From the NCBI RefSeq assembly GCF_903166585.1, contig NZ_CAESCM010000002.1:372001-436000 (forward strand): DNA of 64,000 nt, in the 5' to 3' direction. Source of the stretch: Pedobacter ghigonis (lineage in GTDB: Bacteria; Bacteroidota; Bacteroidia; Sphingobacteriales; Sphingobacteriaceae). Below are positions 8,654-19,399 of the stretch, one piece after another (positions within the stretch are counted from its first letter, which is position 1; each line of letters begins with the position of its first letter). A program made the translations under genes and the position numbers. The notes beneath the pieces are model-generated. The model was not told the DNA's origin. It saw nothing but the letters and a program-made list of their open reading frames with translations, and searched no databases.

Positions 8654-11600
8654 ATGAAAAAACGCTTACTCCTTGGTTTAGGTCTGTCATTAAGTTTCTA
8701 TAGTGCGCTAGCTCAGCAAAAAGTAACAGACGGTACTTCAACAGACAAAAAACTGCCTAACAAAGATGCCATATTAGAGCTTGAAAGTTCGAATAAAGGT
8801 TTACTTCATACCAGAGTTGCTTTAAAAATTACTACTGATGCATTTCCACTATCAGCACACATCGCTGGTATGATGGTTTACAATACAGCTACCAGCAATG
8901 ATGTTATTCCCGGAATTTATTATAACGATGGTACAAAATGGAATTTGGTTAAAGGATCAAAAGGCGATTCAGGTTCCATTTTGGTCGAGTCTCAGCCCGA
9001 AAAAGATGGTGTGCCTGGGAAACCAGGAGAGCCGGGTGGGCCTGGAGTGGGCGTTACCATTGTAATCAACCGCAGTGGTACCTGGGTGTATAACCCTGCT
9101 ACCAATACCTGGACAAACATTAAAGGACCAAAAGGTGATAAGGGCGATAAAGGCGATGCAGGAGTAGTCGGCGTTCAGGGCATGCCGGGTACGAGTGGAA
9201 CACCGGGTACTCCGGGTTCTGGCACTGCCGGTGCACCAGGAGCAGGTGTTACCATTGTAACCAACGACAGCGGTACCTGGGTTTACAATCCAACAACAAA
9301 TACCTGGACCAATATCAACGGACCAAAAGGTGATAAGGGAGATAAAGGTGATGCAGGTGTAGTCGGCGTTCAGGGTATGCCTGGTACGAGTGGAACACCG
9401 GGTACTCCGGGTTCTGGCACAGCGGGTGCACCAGGAGCAGGTGTTACCATTGTAACCAACGACAGCGGTACCTGGGTTTATAATCCAACAACAAACACCT
9501 GGACCAATATTAATGGTCCAAAAGGAGATAAGGGCGATGCAGGTGTAGTAGGTGTTCAGGGTATGGCTGGCGCGAGCGGAACTCCGGGAACCCCGGGTTC
9601 TGGCACAGCGGGTGCACCAGGAGCAGGTGTTACCATTGTAACCAACGACAGTGGTACCTGGGTTTATAATCCAACAACAAACACCTGGACCAATATTAAT
9701 GGTCCAAAAGGAGATAAGGGCGATGCAGGTGTAGTAGGTGTTCAGGGTATGCCTGGCACGAGCGGAACTCCGGGAACCCCGGGTTCTGGTACTGCCGGTG
9801 CGCCTGGTGCGGGTGTTACCATTGTAACCAACGATAGTGGTACCTGGGTTTATAATCCAACAACAAACACCTGGACCAATATTAATGGTCCAAAAGGAGA
9901 TAAGGGCGATGCAGGTGTAGTAGGTGTTCAGGGTATGCCGGGCACGAGCGGAACACCGGGTACTCCGGGTTCCGGTTCTGTAGGTGCACCTGGTGCGGGT
10001 GTTACCATTGTAACCAACGATAGCGGTACCTGGGTTTATAATCCAACCACAAATACCTGGACCAATATTAACGGACCAAAAGGCGATAAGGGCGATGCAG
10101 GAGTAGTAGGCGTTCAGGGTATGCCTGGTACGAGTGGAACACCGGGTACTCCGGGTTCTGGCACTGCCGGTGCACCAGGAGCAGGTGTTACCATTGTAAC
10201 CAACGACAGCGGTACCTGGGTTTATAATCCAACCACAAATACCTGGACCAATATTAACGGACCAAAAGGCGATAAGGGCGATGCAGGAGTAGTAGGCGTT
10301 CAGGGTATGCCTGGTATGAGCGGAGCTCCCGGTATCCCGGGTTCCGGTTCTGCAGGTGCGCCTGGTGCGGGTGTTACGATTGTAACCAACGACAGCGGTA
10401 CTTGGGTTTATAATCCAACAACAAACACCTGGACCAATATTAATGGTCCAAAAGGTGACAAAGGAGATGCTGGTGCCGACGGTAAATCAGTAACCCTAAC
10501 CAACAATACCGATGGCACAACAACCATTACCGATGGATCAGGCGGAACGGTGACAATTAAAAACGGTAAGGATGGTACTAACGGCACAAATGGTGCCGAC
10601 GGTAAATCAGTAACCTTAACCAACAATACCGATGGTACAACCACCATTACTGATGGATCGGGCGGAACGGTGACAATTAAAAATGGTAAGGATGGTACTA
10701 ACGGCACAAATGGTGTTGATGGTAAATCTGTAACCTTAACGAACAATACTGATGGTACAACCACCATTACCGATGGATCAGGAGGAACAGTAACAATTAA
10801 AAATGGTAAAGACGGAGTTGATGGGGCAGCTGGTCCGCAAGGCCCTGCAGGAGCCACTGGTGCTCAGGGTTTAAAAGGTGATAAGGGAGATACGGGAGAC
10901 ATTGGAGCGGCTGGTGCTACCGGTGCAACGGGAGCAATTGGTCCGCAAGGCCCTGCAGGAGCCACAGGTGCTCAGGGGTTAAAAGGTGATAAGGGAGATA
11001 CGGGAGACATTGGAGCGGCTGGTGCTACCGGTGCAACGGGAGCAATTGGTCCGCAAGGCCCTGCAGGAGCCACTGGTGCTCAGGGGTTAAAAGGTGATAA
11101 GGGAGATGTTGGGGCGACGGGTGCTGTAGGTGCTACCGGTGCAACAGGAGCAATTGGTCCGCAAGGCCCTGTAGGAGCCACTGGTGCGCAAGGTTTGAAA
11201 GGTGATAAAGGAGATGTTGGGGTGACGGGTGCTACCGGTGCAACGGGAGCAATTGGCCCGCAAGGCCCTGTAGGAGCAACTGGTGCGCAAGGTTTGAAAG
11301 GTGATAAAGGAGATGTTGGGGCGACGGGTGCTGTAGGTGCTACCGGTGCAACGGGAGCAATTGGTCCGCAAGGCCCTGCAGGAGCTACTGGTGCGCAAGG
11401 TTTAAAAGGTGATAAGGGAGATACTGGAGCGGCTGGCGCTGTAGGTGCTACCGGTGCAACTGGTGCAATTGGTCCGCAAGGCCCTGTAGGAGCCACTGGT
11501 GCGCAAGGTTTGAAAGGTGATAAAGGAGATGTTGGGGCGACGGGTGCTGTAGGTGCTACCGGTGCAACGGGAGCAATCGGTCCGCAGGGCCCAGTAGGAG

Positions 11601-12520
11601 CCACCGGTGCTCAGGGTTTAAAAGGTGATAAGGGAGATGTTGGAGCGACGGGTGCTGTAGGTGCTACTGGCGCTACAGGTGCAGCGGGTCCACAAGGCCC
11701 GGTTGGTCCGCAAGGAGGTATCGGTTTAATTGCTAACGGTTTAAATACCACCGTTTCCGGTACAGGAGTAACTGGCGATCCATATAAGATTAATACGCCA
11801 AATACAACTTTAACACAAAATACAGGTACAGGCGATATTACCTACACCAATGAAGCCGGTACTGCTTCAACTGCGAAATTAAAAAGTGCAAATACCCCTA
11901 ATATATTAAAAATAGGAACCGATGGCGGTTTGTTATTGGTGCCAACCGATGTGCTGTCGGCTACAAATGCCAATAACGGTTTAACCGTAACCAGTGGTGT
12001 TGTTCAATTGGGTGGTGCATTGATTAAACCAACGGTGATTACTACCGATGCAACTAACACCCTGGCCATCAGCGGTACACAAACAGGTAACAGTACTTAT
12101 GTGTATAATGGAAGCTATACTTCAACTGCAGATCGTATTGTGGTTGCAGATCCGACTTCAGGCGTACTAAAACAAGTTAAAGCAGCGATGCCGAAGTTCT
12201 TCTATGCACCATCTGTGGTGGTACGTACGCATGATGCTGCGGGTGTTGTTTTATCCGGAACACAAACCTTAAATATCTATACTTTTTATACGCAACAGTT
12301 TGGATTTACAGCAGCAGCAGGTCAGGCCAGAAGTAATAGTGCCTCGGTACTACCCACATTAGCGGCCAGCGATCTCGATTATTTTATTACCTACTTCGAT
12401 ACAAATGTTTTCAATACCGTTACCATTTCTGCTGCAGGGATAATCAGTTATACGGTAAAATCGACCGCTGTACCCACAGAAGCTACATTTATGAATATTG
12501 TGTTTAAGGTTAAAGATTAA
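8654..12520 (+). CDS. secreted collagen-like repeat protein
   Basis: A 1288-residue surface protein with signal peptide (cleavage near ALAQQ, residue 21). Residues 22-110 form a head seen in Bacteroidota tail-fibre-like surface proteins. From residue about 130, eight copies of a 62-67 residue unit alternate a small motif ([16 protein letters not shown]) with Gly-X-Y triplets. Then come three 40-residue [13 protein letters not shown] units (120-bp DNA repeats), followed by about 290 residues of nearly unbroken collagen-like Gly-X-Y built from eight copies of a 30-36 residue unit with GLKGDKGD. A 265-residue non-repetitive C-terminal domain follows. GDKGD-type triplets resemble those of bacterial collagens that form triple helices. 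No type-B sorting domain is seen. First gene of a five-gene operon (18-base gap to the next). Confidence 0.88.
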   Translation: MKKRLLLGLGLSLSFYSALAQQKVTDGTSTDKKLPNKDAILELESSNKGLLHTRVALKITTDAFPLSAHIAGMMVYNTATSNDVIPGIYYNDGTKWNLVKGSKGDSGSILVESQPEKDGVPGKPGEPGGPGVGVTIVINRSGTWVYNPATNTWTNIKGPKGDKGDKGDAGVVGVQGMPGTSGTPGTPGSGTAGAPGAGVTIVTNDSGTWVYNPTTNTWTNINGPKGDKGDKGDAGVVGVQGMPGTSGTPGTPGSGTAGAPGAGVTIVTNDSGTWVYNPTTNTWTNINGPKGDKGDAGVVGVQGMAGASGTPGTPGSGTAGAPGAGVTIVTNDSGTWVYNPTTNTWTNINGPKGDKGDAGVVGVQGMPGTSGTPGTPGSGTAGAPGAGVTIVTNDSGTWVYNPTTNTWTNINGPKGDKGDAGVVGVQGMPGTSGTPGTPGSGSVGAPGAGVTIVTNDSGTWVYNPTTNTWTNINGPKGDKGDAGVVGVQGMPGTSGTPGTPGSGTAGAPGAGVTIVTNDSGTWVYNPTTNTWTNINGPKGDKGDAGVVGVQGMPGMSGAPGIPGSGSAGAPGAGVTIVTNDSGTWVYNPTTNTWTNINGPKGDKGDAGADGKSVTLTNNTDGTTTITDGSGGTVTIKNGKDGTNGTNGADGKSVTLTNNTDGTTTITDGSGGTVTIKNGKDGTNGTNGVDGKSVTLTNNTDGTTTITDGSGGTVTIKNGKDGVDGAAGPQGPAGATGAQGLKGDKGDTGDIGAAGATGATGAIGPQGPAGATGAQGLKGDKGDTGDIGAAGATGATGAIGPQGPAGATGAQGLKGDKGDVGATGAVGATGATGAIGPQGPVGATGAQGLKGDKGDVGVTGATGATGAIGPQGPVGATGAQGLKGDKGDVGATGAVGATGATGAIGPQGPAGATGAQGLKGDKGDTGAAGAVGATGATGAIGPQGPVGATGAQGLKGDKGDVGATGAVGATGATGAIGPQGPVGATGAQGLKGDKGDVGATGAVGATGATGAAGPQGPVGPQGGIGLIANGLNTTVSGTGVTGDPYKINTPNTTLTQNTGTGDITYTNEAGTASTAKLKSANTPNILKIGTDGGLLLVPTDVLSATNANNGLTVTSGVVQLGGALIKPTVITTDATNTLAISGTQTGNSTYVYNGSYTSTADRIVVADPTSGVLKQVKAAMPKFFYAPSVVVRTHDAAGVVLSGTQTLNIYTFYTQQFGFTAAAGQARSNSASVLPTLAASDLDYFITYFDTNVFNTVTISAAGIISYTVKSTAVPTEATFMNIVFKVKD
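9043..10470 (+). repeat. eight tandem 186-201 bp coding repeats in the collagen-like gene
   Basis: Eight tandem units encode [16 protein letters not shown] plus a Gly-X-Y segment. Copies 2-8 are nearly identical at the DNA level, including silent positions, which suggests recent expansion or gene conversion. Repeat number could vary between strains by slippage or recombination. Confidence 0.85.
10474..10833 (+). repeat. three 120-bp coding repeats in the collagen-like gene
   Basis: Units start at 10474, 10594 and 10714, each encoding [20 protein letters not shown] and a Gly-rich tail. Copies differ by only a handful of bases. Confidence 0.85.
10828..11712 (+). repeat. collagen-type Gly-X-Y tandem repeats, about 108-bp units
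   Basis: Eight near-identical units of about 99-108 bp encode [20 protein letters not shown] plus Gly-Ala-Thr triplets. The period of three residues is kept throughout, giving an uninterrupted collagen-like tract of about 290 residues. Confidence 0.88.
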
Positions 12521-12538
12521 CAGGCTATCCGAAAGAAG

Positions 12539-14128
12539 ATGAACAATATATTCAGTAAAATTTATCGTTCCTGGTGCGGTCAGTTTAATCGCACCAGGAG
12601 TTGGAGCAAGATCCTGGTAATGGCAGTGGGAAGTATCTTATTAAGCATCCCTTCTGCCCGTGCACAGTTATTTGGCGATTTTCCATACAACCAAAGTTTT
12701 TTAAGCACTACGCAACCTGCCGAGGTTACCAAACCCACCGGATCGGGAACAAATGCAGCAACCTTTACCAGCACTGGTTTACAATTAACACCGGCTGCAC
12801 TCAGTCAGTTTGGTGCCGTTTTTATTAACGATAAACAGTTTAATACCTCTGTCGGGATTAAAATTTCTTTTGAATATGCCATTTACGGTGGTACAGGAGC
12901 AGACGGGCTGTTGCTTTTTTTATATGATGCTGCAGTAGGGAGTCCGGTTATTGGTGCCAAAGGCCGGGGAATGGGTTATGCCTATGTGAGGGCCAGAGAT
13001 GCCTATAGTACCGAACGGAATGACGGTTTAACGGGTGCCTATCTGGGTATCGCTTTTGATGCTTTTGGAAATTCCAAAAACAGGGTATTTCAGGGAGATG
13101 CACGTTTAAATGGAGTTACAACCGTTACGGATGCAAACCCGGTATGGAATAATGCAGCCAGCCATGTAACCTTGCGGGGAGCCAGAGGTAAATTTATCAG
13201 CAATAATGGCCTGGAGCTTGGTCGTACGGGCTATCCGGTTTTGAGAACGCAAAGTACGCTTTCTCCACTCGCAGCCACCAATGGCGGGGCGGTTATCAAT
13301 GCAACAGGTACTTATAGTTTCGTGGGTGGAATAGCTGATAATTTTAATTTAAGGTCTGGTGCTTATACTACAGATCCGGCTGATCCCAATTATCGCAAAG
13401 CATTTATTGAACTCTTTCCCAATGCGCTGGGTGGTTTCAATGTAACGGTTAAAATTCAGCATCAGAGTACAGTTACCACAGTAATTGATAACTACTGGTA
13501 TCGTGCAGATCCCAATTTCAGCTATACCGAAAATGCCAATCCGGTTACTACCGATTACAATACCAGCGATACCCGGGGAACCAGCACCATTCAAACTTTA
13601 GATAGCAGGGTACCAGCCATGTTCAGAATTGGTTTTGCAGCCACAACCGGTGGTTTTACCGATATCCATAAAATATGGAAGTTAAATGTAGTACTCCCTT
13701 ATGCTGCAGAGGCTGCGGATGATCAGGCCAGTACCTGTAAAGTAACGCCGGTAGTGATCGATCCTTATGCAAACGATGTGGCTTACACCGGGCCTACTAC
13801 CGGTACGCCAACGGCTTCTAATGCCAATATCGATTTTAATGCTTTTCAATTTCTTAATGCCGATGAAACACCGGCTGCAACTCCATACACTGTTACTACT
13901 ACGCAGGGAACTTTTACTTATAGCACCAGTACGGGTAAGGTAACTTTTGTGCCTGTGGCTGGTTTCGTGGGCACAGCGGCTATAGCCTACAAAATTAAGG
14001 GTAAAAACAATGGTACCAATCAGCCTTATGGCGATGAGGGCTTTAGGTCGGGAGTAGCTACTATTTATGTCGCAGTTAAAAAATGTCAGGTCATTACCAA
14101 TCCGATGTTGCCTTCGGGTAACGAGTAA
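12539..14128 (+). CDS. secreted L-type lectin-like domain protein
   Basis: A 529-residue exported protein; the signal peptide is long, with an N-terminal extension and cleavage near SARAQ (about residue 43). Residues about 45-370 resemble L-type (legume-like) lectin beta-sandwiches: [15 protein letters not shown] and [16 protein letters not shown] match the conserved strands around the carbohydrate/metal site. Residues about 395-510 form an Ig/cadherin-like module (ending [15 protein letters not shown]). It lies 18 bases after the collagen-like gene and 25 bases before a T9SS type-B cargo, so it is probably part of the same surface structure. Carbohydrate binding is inferred. Confidence 0.75.
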   Translation: MNNIFSKIYRSWCGQFNRTRSWSKILVMAVGSILLSIPSARAQLFGDFPYNQSFLSTTQPAEVTKPTGSGTNAATFTSTGLQLTPAALSQFGAVFINDKQFNTSVGIKISFEYAIYGGTGADGLLLFLYDAAVGSPVIGAKGRGMGYAYVRARDAYSTERNDGLTGAYLGIAFDAFGNSKNRVFQGDARLNGVTTVTDANPVWNNAASHVTLRGARGKFISNNGLELGRTGYPVLRTQSTLSPLAATNGGAVINATGTYSFVGGIADNFNLRSGAYTTDPADPNYRKAFIELFPNALGGFNVTVKIQHQSTVTTVIDNYWYRADPNFSYTENANPVTTDYNTSDTRGTSTIQTLDSRVPAMFRIGFAATTGGFTDIHKIWKLNVVLPYAAEAADDQASTCKVTPVVIDPYANDVAYTGPTTGTPTASNANIDFNAFQFLNADETPAATPYTVTTTQGTFTYSTSTGKVTFVPVAGFVGTAAIAYKIKGKNNGTNQPYGDEGFRSGVATIYVAVKKCQVITNPMLPSGNE

Positions 14129-14153
14129 CTGCCGAAGCGATAATTCATTCAAC

Positions 14154-15455
14154 ATGAAAATAAAAACCTTACAAATATTAATTATTATACTCCTGCTTTT
14201 GCTGGGCTATCAGATCGAAACCCGGGCGCAGACAGGATCGGGGAGTAGTACTGCTGATAATTCAACTGTTCACATTGCTGCCGGAACAACCGAAATGCGT
14301 TTTTCAGAAAACAGTTATTTTGGCCCAAACGCCAACTGGACTATCGATGGGACACTGGCCATTTATAGCAAAAATGTATGGATTGCTCCTGGTGCAAAAT
14401 TTAGCGGAACAGGCAAAATCATCATTTATAATCCCGGAGATAACCCTTACTATAGCGATATGGCTGCAGGGCCAACACAAATAGACGGGAACAATGGCGA
14501 TTTTATCAACCTGATTGTCGAACACCGTAACACCGATAATATCAGGCTGGCCAATGTGGATGATCCGGGCTATAATACCCAAAATCCGGCTGGTGCAGAT
14601 GCTGCAGCATTAAACATTGGTGGTACCTTGGATATGGCTGCTAACGGGGCCGATATCATTCTCAATGGGAATAATTTAGCCTTTAACGCAGCAGGTAAAA
14701 TTAGCAATTACAGTTTATCGCGCATGGTGGTTACAGAGAATAGTCTTAACGGGCACATGATTAAAGACCTCAGTGCCAATACCTCTTTTGTGTTTCCAAT
14801 CGGTATTGCAGAAGGCGATTATACCCCGGCTACTTTAACTCCTAAAAATGCAGCAAGGATATTTGCCAGCGTTCAGGATAGTCGGCCAGAAAATGGCCTT
14901 ACAAGCATTGATAAAATACGGGGAATGGATAGGGTATGGAATTTATACGCTGCTGTTCCGGTAAGTGCAACCATTACGCTACAGCACAACTCAGTTACCA
15001 ATGGTGCAGAATTTAACGATGCAAAAGCGTCAATTACGCAATACTTAGGCCAGGGCAAATGGGATCAGGTAAGTAGTACAAATCCTTCACCGGGTGTGCA
15101 TACACGTAATAACGTGGGCATGGTAAATGATATGCTGGCCAACGGGGCTTATTTCACCAAACTTTCATTCAAGGGCAGTGATTTGATGATCCCTAACCTA
15201 TTTACCCCAAATGGCGATGGGAATAACGATACATTCGAAATCCGCGGACTCGGGCTTTTTGGAGAAAACGATCTCGTTATCGTAAACCGCTGGGGTAATG
15301 AAGTGTATAAATCCAATAGCTACCAAAACAACTGGACTGGTGAAGGCCTAAACGAGGGAACATATTATTACGTGTTGCGGGTGAAAGAAAATTCAACTGC
15401 GCCATGGCAGGTTTATAAAGGGTACATCACCTTAATAAGAGCATTTAAAAGATAA
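14154..15455 (+). CDS. T9SS type B sorting domain-containing surface protein
   Basis: A 433-residue secreted protein. I chose the ATG at 14154 because it begins a clear signal peptide ([20 protein letters not shown], cleavage near TRAQT); a longer frame starts inside the previous gene. The middle is a beta-rich region of unknown function. The last 85 residues are a gliding-motility C-terminal (CHU_C, type-B) sorting domain: [19 protein letters not shown], then [13 protein letters not shown] and GTYYYVLRV. Such domains direct export through the type IX system and surface attachment, often with the PorP/SprF protein encoded next door, which is exactly the arrangement here. Confidence 0.9.
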   Translation: MKIKTLQILIIILLLLLGYQIETRAQTGSGSSTADNSTVHIAAGTTEMRFSENSYFGPNANWTIDGTLAIYSKNVWIAPGAKFSGTGKIIIYNPGDNPYYSDMAAGPTQIDGNNGDFINLIVEHRNTDNIRLANVDDPGYNTQNPAGADAAALNIGGTLDMAANGADIILNGNNLAFNAAGKISNYSLSRMVVTENSLNGHMIKDLSANTSFVFPIGIAEGDYTPATLTPKNAARIFASVQDSRPENGLTSIDKIRGMDRVWNLYAAVPVSATITLQHNSVTNGAEFNDAKASITQYLGQGKWDQVSSTNPSPGVHTRNNVGMVNDMLANGAYFTKLSFKGSDLMIPNLFTPNGDGNNDTFEIRGLGLFGENDLVIVNRWGNEVYKSNSYQNNWTGEGLNEGTYYYVLRVKENSTAPWQVYKGYITLIRAFKR

Positions 15456-15527
15456 GCGGTAGCCGGTTGAATGTGGCGTGGCGCATTCAAGATCAATTCA
15501 TATCCTACCAAAAACCTACGCAAGCAA

Positions 15528-16502
15528 ATGATCATGATAAAAAAAATATTCACCATAGCTGGCTTAATTTTCCTCTCCAAATTTTCTTTTGGTCAGCAGG
15601 ATGCACAGTTTAGCCAATACATGTTTAACGGTATTTATATTAATCCGGCCTATGCTGGCTACCGTGAGCAGCTCAATGTGCATGCTTTTTACCGCAACCA
15701 GTGGACAGAAATAACAGGAGCGCCCAAAACCATGTCGGTAGCGTTAGATGCTATTGCCAATAACGGCAATGTAGGTTTGGCCCTCCAGCTCTCCAGCGAT
15801 AGGTTAGGGGCGCAGCGCAACCAGTCGGTTTATGCCAATTATGCCTACCGTATTCGTTTAAATGCAGATGGCACTTCCAGGCTGGCGCTTGGTTTAGGTG
15901 TTGGGGCAGTTCAATTGGGTATTGATGGGGCAATGCTAAATCCAAACGATTTTGAAGTTTACCAGCCCACAGGCATGGAAAGCACCATTGTTCCCGATGC
16001 GAGGGCAGGTGTTTACTTTGCCAACGATAAATTTTACGCAGGCATAAGTGCCGATAACCTGGTTTCTCAGTACATCGATATCGATCGCTATGCTTTTATC
16101 CCGCAACCTAAACCACACTACTACCTTACCGCTGGGATGTTAGTCCCGCTGGCGCAGGATGTGCTGTTAAAACCGTCCTTTTTGTTGAAAGACGATCGTG
16201 GCGGGCCAACCAGTATTGATTTAAATGCCTTTGTGATTTTAAACGAAAAGTTCTGGCTGGGGGCCTCGTACCGTTCGGGAATAAAACTCTATGATAAAAG
16301 CTACCTGCAAAAAGACCTGAGCAACATGAACTCGGCTGTTGCAGCAGTACAGTTTTTCCCGACAGAAAATTTGAGAATAGGTTATGCTTACGATTTTTCG
16401 CTCGGTGCGCTACAGCAATATAGCGGTGGAACACACGAAATATCGATCAGCTACTTCTTCAATAAAAAGAACATGAGGATGTTAACCCCAAGATTTTTCT
16501 AA
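15528..16502 (+). CDS. PorP/SprF family T9SS outer membrane protein
   Basis: About 324 residues. The start at 15528 (or the ATG at 15534) is chosen because it opens the signal peptide MIKKIFTIAGLIFLSKFSFG; the frame extends upstream to 15471 without one. Mature protein begins QQDAQFSQYMFNGIYINPAY, the family hallmark, and continues as a beta-barrel with alternating aromatic strands, ending in ISISYFF. PorP/SprF proteins help deliver and anchor type-B T9SS cargo at the cell surface. It follows a type-B cargo gene and precedes an OmpA/PD40 gene by 3 bases. Confidence 0.93.
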   Translation: MIMIKKIFTIAGLIFLSKFSFGQQDAQFSQYMFNGIYINPAYAGYREQLNVHAFYRNQWTEITGAPKTMSVALDAIANNGNVGLALQLSSDRLGAQRNQSVYANYAYRIRLNADGTSRLALGLGVGAVQLGIDGAMLNPNDFEVYQPTGMESTIVPDARAGVYFANDKFYAGISADNLVSQYIDIDRYAFIPQPKPHYYLTAGMLVPLAQDVLLKPSFLLKDDRGGPTSIDLNAFVILNEKFWLGASYRSGIKLYDKSYLQKDLSNMNSAVAAVQFFPTENLRIGYAYDFSLGALQQYSGGTHEISISYFFNKKNMRMLTPRFF

Positions 16503-16505
16503 GCC

Positions 16506-18503
16506 ATGGTTCATTCATCAATACCAAATATGACCACCACAAGTATGACAAGATTTTTATCTGTTTCTATCATAACTATATTTTTCTTGCTTTTAAATAC
16601 AGGTGCAAAAGCCCAATATGTGCTAAACGCTGCCGATGCCCAGTTTGAGCTTTTCAATTACAGCAAGGCCATAGATCTTTACGAGCAGGCCTACCAAAAA
16701 AAGCAAACAAAATATGCTGCCGAGAGGCTGTACCAATGTTATTCGCTGGTTAACGATTATAAGCAAGCCGAAAGCTGGAGCGCTATTGTGGCCGGTATGC
16801 CAGAAGCAAAACCCGAAAATATACTGGCTTATGCCATAGCCTTGCAGCAAAATAGTAAATACAGCGAAGCTAAACAGCAGTTTCAAAAATATGGATCATT
16901 AAATAAAAACCTCAACCCCGCCGAATTAAACCGCTGGTTATTCAGCTGCGATTCTGCTTTGTACTGGATGAAAAATCCTAAAGAAGTTGTAATTACAAAT
17001 GCAGGCAAACTCAATACGCCTCAATCAGACTGGGGATTAACGGCCTATAACAGTAGTGTTGCATTTGCTTCAGATCGCGGAACTATTGCTCCCCTTCAAA
17101 CAGGTTCAAATCGGCCTTTCTTAAAGTTTGATGGTGCCAGGCAGCCCGATAAGACCATTTACGGCTGGACCGGAAATCATTATTTAAGGCTTTATATGCA
17201 AAACGGACAGGATGATAGTGTGCGTGTTTTCCCGATTCAAACTCATACAAATTACCACACGGGGCCGGCGAGTTTTACCAAATCAGGTAGGGAAATGTAT
17301 TTTACGCTAACTAAAATTCCGCCGAAACCGATTTTTGTAAAAGGAAAACTGGCTACTGTTAATGTAGAAATATACTCCAGTAAATTGGATGAGCAAGGAA
17401 ACTGGACAAATCCCCTTCCTTTTAGCTACAATAAAGTAGACGAATATTCGGTTGGCGATCCTTTTATCAGCGCCGATGGTAATACCTTGTATTTTAGTTC
17501 GACAATGCCTGGTGGCGCCGGAGGAGCAGATATTTATGTTTGCCAGCGAAGTGCAGATGGTAACTGGAGTGTTCCTGTTAATTTGAAGGCGCTTAATACC
17601 CCGGGCAATGAGCGCACCCCGGTATTGGGTGATGATCAGTTTTTTTATTTTAGTAGTGATGGTCGCATAGGAATGGGTGGATTGGATATTTACAGCGCGA
17701 AAATGCAACAGATGCAATTCAGCGACATTAAAAACCTGGGCTACCCCATTAACTCACCGCAAGACGATTTTGCCTACGTAAAAACGTCAGCATTGAACGG
17801 ATATCTCAGTTCAAACCGTGTAGGTGGACAAGGGAACGATGATATTTACAGTTTCGCAGCACAACAGCTACTGGCGTTCAAACTCACCGGAATAGTTTTC
17901 GACAAGCACAACAATCTTCCCTTAAGCGATGCGATAGTTACCTTAAATAAAGTACAAGGGCAGAGTTTGAAAGTGCAGACCGATCATACCGGCGCATTTA
18001 AGTTCAATTTAGAGCAATTGTCAGATTATCAGCTCACAGGCGAGAAAACGGCATATCGAAATGATCTGGCTCAACTGAGTACCAAAGGTCTTACGACCAG
18101 TACAGTGATAGAACACAACCTGTATTTAGAAAAAGCAGAGCTGGATAAAGCCATCAGGCTCGAGAATATTTACTATGATTTCGATAAATCCAATATCCGG
18201 CCAGATGCCGCCATTGAGTTAAATAAATTGGTTAAGATAATGAAAGATAATCCAACCATCTGGATCGAATTGGGCTCGCATACCGATAGCCGTGGTAACG
18301 ATCAGTATAATCAATGGTTATCGCAAAGCAGGGCCAATGCAGCTGTGCAATGCATTATTGATCAGGGAATTGATAAAAATCGGATTACCGCTAAAGGCTA
18401 TGGCGAAACCATGCTCCTTAATAAATGCGCCAATGGTGTAAAATGTACGGAGGCAGAGCATCAGTTAAACAGAAGAACCGAATTTAAGATTGTAAAACTA
18501 TAA
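16506..18503 (+). CDS. OmpA family protein with TPR, PD40 repeats and carboxypeptidase-like domain
   Basis: A 665-residue envelope protein. Signal peptide cleavage is near GAKAQ; starts at 16530 or 16545 are equally possible and lie closer to the hydrophobic core. Order of domains: TPR-like helices (about 40-155), WD40-like PD40 beta-propeller (about 170-450; blades such as GDPFISADGNTLYFSSTMPG), CarboxypepD_reg-like sandwich (about 460-545), and OmpA C-terminal peptidoglycan-binding domain (about 555-665, with ENIYYDFDKSNIRPDA and SHTDSRG). This architecture typically accompanies PorP/SprF and type-B cargo genes. Probably anchors the T9SS-associated surface complex to the peptidoglycan. Last gene of the operon. 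Confidence 0.92.
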   Translation: MVHSSIPNMTTTSMTRFLSVSIITIFFLLLNTGAKAQYVLNAADAQFELFNYSKAIDLYEQAYQKKQTKYAAERLYQCYSLVNDYKQAESWSAIVAGMPEAKPENILAYAIALQQNSKYSEAKQQFQKYGSLNKNLNPAELNRWLFSCDSALYWMKNPKEVVITNAGKLNTPQSDWGLTAYNSSVAFASDRGTIAPLQTGSNRPFLKFDGARQPDKTIYGWTGNHYLRLYMQNGQDDSVRVFPIQTHTNYHTGPASFTKSGREMYFTLTKIPPKPIFVKGKLATVNVEIYSSKLDEQGNWTNPLPFSYNKVDEYSVGDPFISADGNTLYFSSTMPGGAGGADIYVCQRSADGNWSVPVNLKALNTPGNERTPVLGDDQFFYFSSDGRIGMGGLDIYSAKMQQMQFSDIKNLGYPINSPQDDFAYVKTSALNGYLSSNRVGGQGNDDIYSFAAQQLLAFKLTGIVFDKHNNLPLSDAIVTLNKVQGQSLKVQTDHTGAFKFNLEQLSDYQLTGEKTAYRNDLAQLSTKGLTTSTVIEHNLYLEKAELDKAIRLENIYYDFDKSNIRPDAAIELNKLVKIMKDNPTIWIELGSHTDSRGNDQYNQWLSQSRANAAVQCIIDQGIDKNRITAKGYGETMLLNKCANGVKCTEAEHQLNRRTEFKIVKL

Positions 18504-18707
18504 AACGCTGTTGTGCGGCAAGGTGCTTTTGGTTGGGGATGACTTGAAAGCCCTTGTTAGCATAGCTGCGTTTTTATGGCTGGTTGCGGGCATCTGCTTC
18601 CGCTCTGAAAAAATACCCTAAAAAAATTAAACTTTCTGCGTTTACAGCCGTCCAAATTGTACACACAGCATAAAGCTTGATTTATTATTTACTTAAAAAT
18701 TTAGGTT

Positions 18708-18866
18708 ATGAAAAAGATTGTAAATGCATTGCTCTTATTGGTTATGGTTGTAAATTTTAGTGCCTGCGTGGTGCATACCCGTGGGCCCAGAGGAGAGTGG
18801 GTGCGCGGGCACTATGTAATCGGTCCTCATGGCGGCCGTTATTGGGTGCATGGCCATTACCGTTAA
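18708..18866 (+). CDS. small lipoprotein with WVxGHY-type repeats
   Basis: A 52-residue protein: MKKIVNALLLLVMVVNF then the lipobox SAC with Cys20, so it is probably exported and lipidated. The mature part is aromatic and His/Gly rich with two WVxGHY-like motifs (EWVRGHYVIG and YWVHGHYR), resembling small YXWGXW-repeat proteins. Function unknown. It stands alone between the OmpA gene and a tandem-repeat tract. Confidence 0.65.
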   Translation: MKKIVNALLLLVMVVNFSACVVHTRGPRGEWVRGHYVIGPHGGRYWVHGHYR

Positions 18867-18924
18867 CAAAGGGCATAAGGACTGAATGATTGAGTTTTGG
18901 AGGAAAAAATGGTTCGCTGTTCAA

Positions 18925-19290
18925 TCATTCAAAAATCAATCATTTTCTTATTTGCCTTAACTTCTTAATGTTAAAAAATAACTTCATCATTGAGGAATTA
19001 AGGACATTAAGTGTTTTGTCTATGTTCCAATTACATTCAATCATTCAAAATTCAATCATTTTCTTATTTGCCTTAACTTCTTAATGGGAAAAAGTAATTC
19101 ATCATTAAAGAATTAAGGACATTAAGTGTTTATGGTTATATTCCAATTACATTCAATCATTCAAAATTCAATCATTTTTTATTTGCCTTAACTTCTTAAT
19201 GGAAAAAAGTAATTCATCATTAAGGAATTAAGGACATTAAGTATTTAGGGTTATATTCCAAATGCATTCAATCATTCAAAATTCAATCAA
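18925..19290. repeat. tandem repeat, about 116-bp unit, 3 copies plus partial
   Basis: The word TTTGCCTTAACTTCTTAAT begins at 18951, 19067 and 19182, giving periods of 116 and 115 bp. Each unit contains TTCAATCATTCAAAATTCAA, then an imperfect inverted repeat (CCTTAACTTCTTAATG against CATTAAGGAATTAAGG), then GGACATTAAG. A related ATTCAATCATTCAAAACTCA word occurs at 48902-48921. There are no spacers of CRISPR type and no convincing ORF. Function unknown. Confidence 0.85.
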
Positions 19291-19399
19291 TCCCTCCCTC
19301 AAAACTCATGTTTAAAAAACGTTTACGTAACGATTGTGATTTTTGAATAAGATTACAGGAATAAAATAATACATTAGCAGCATCAATCTTATTTAATAT

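Noticed and set aside
10408..11604. Long minus-strand frames rich in Pro/Ala opposite the collagen-like gene
   Set aside because: Their composition is the direct shadow of Gly-X-Y codons (GGx read backwards gives xCC), they carry no signal or start context, and they follow the repeat period.
18925..19290. Possible CRISPR array
   Set aside because: The repeat unit is about 116 bp with no unique spacers of 30-40 bp and no cas genes in the window.
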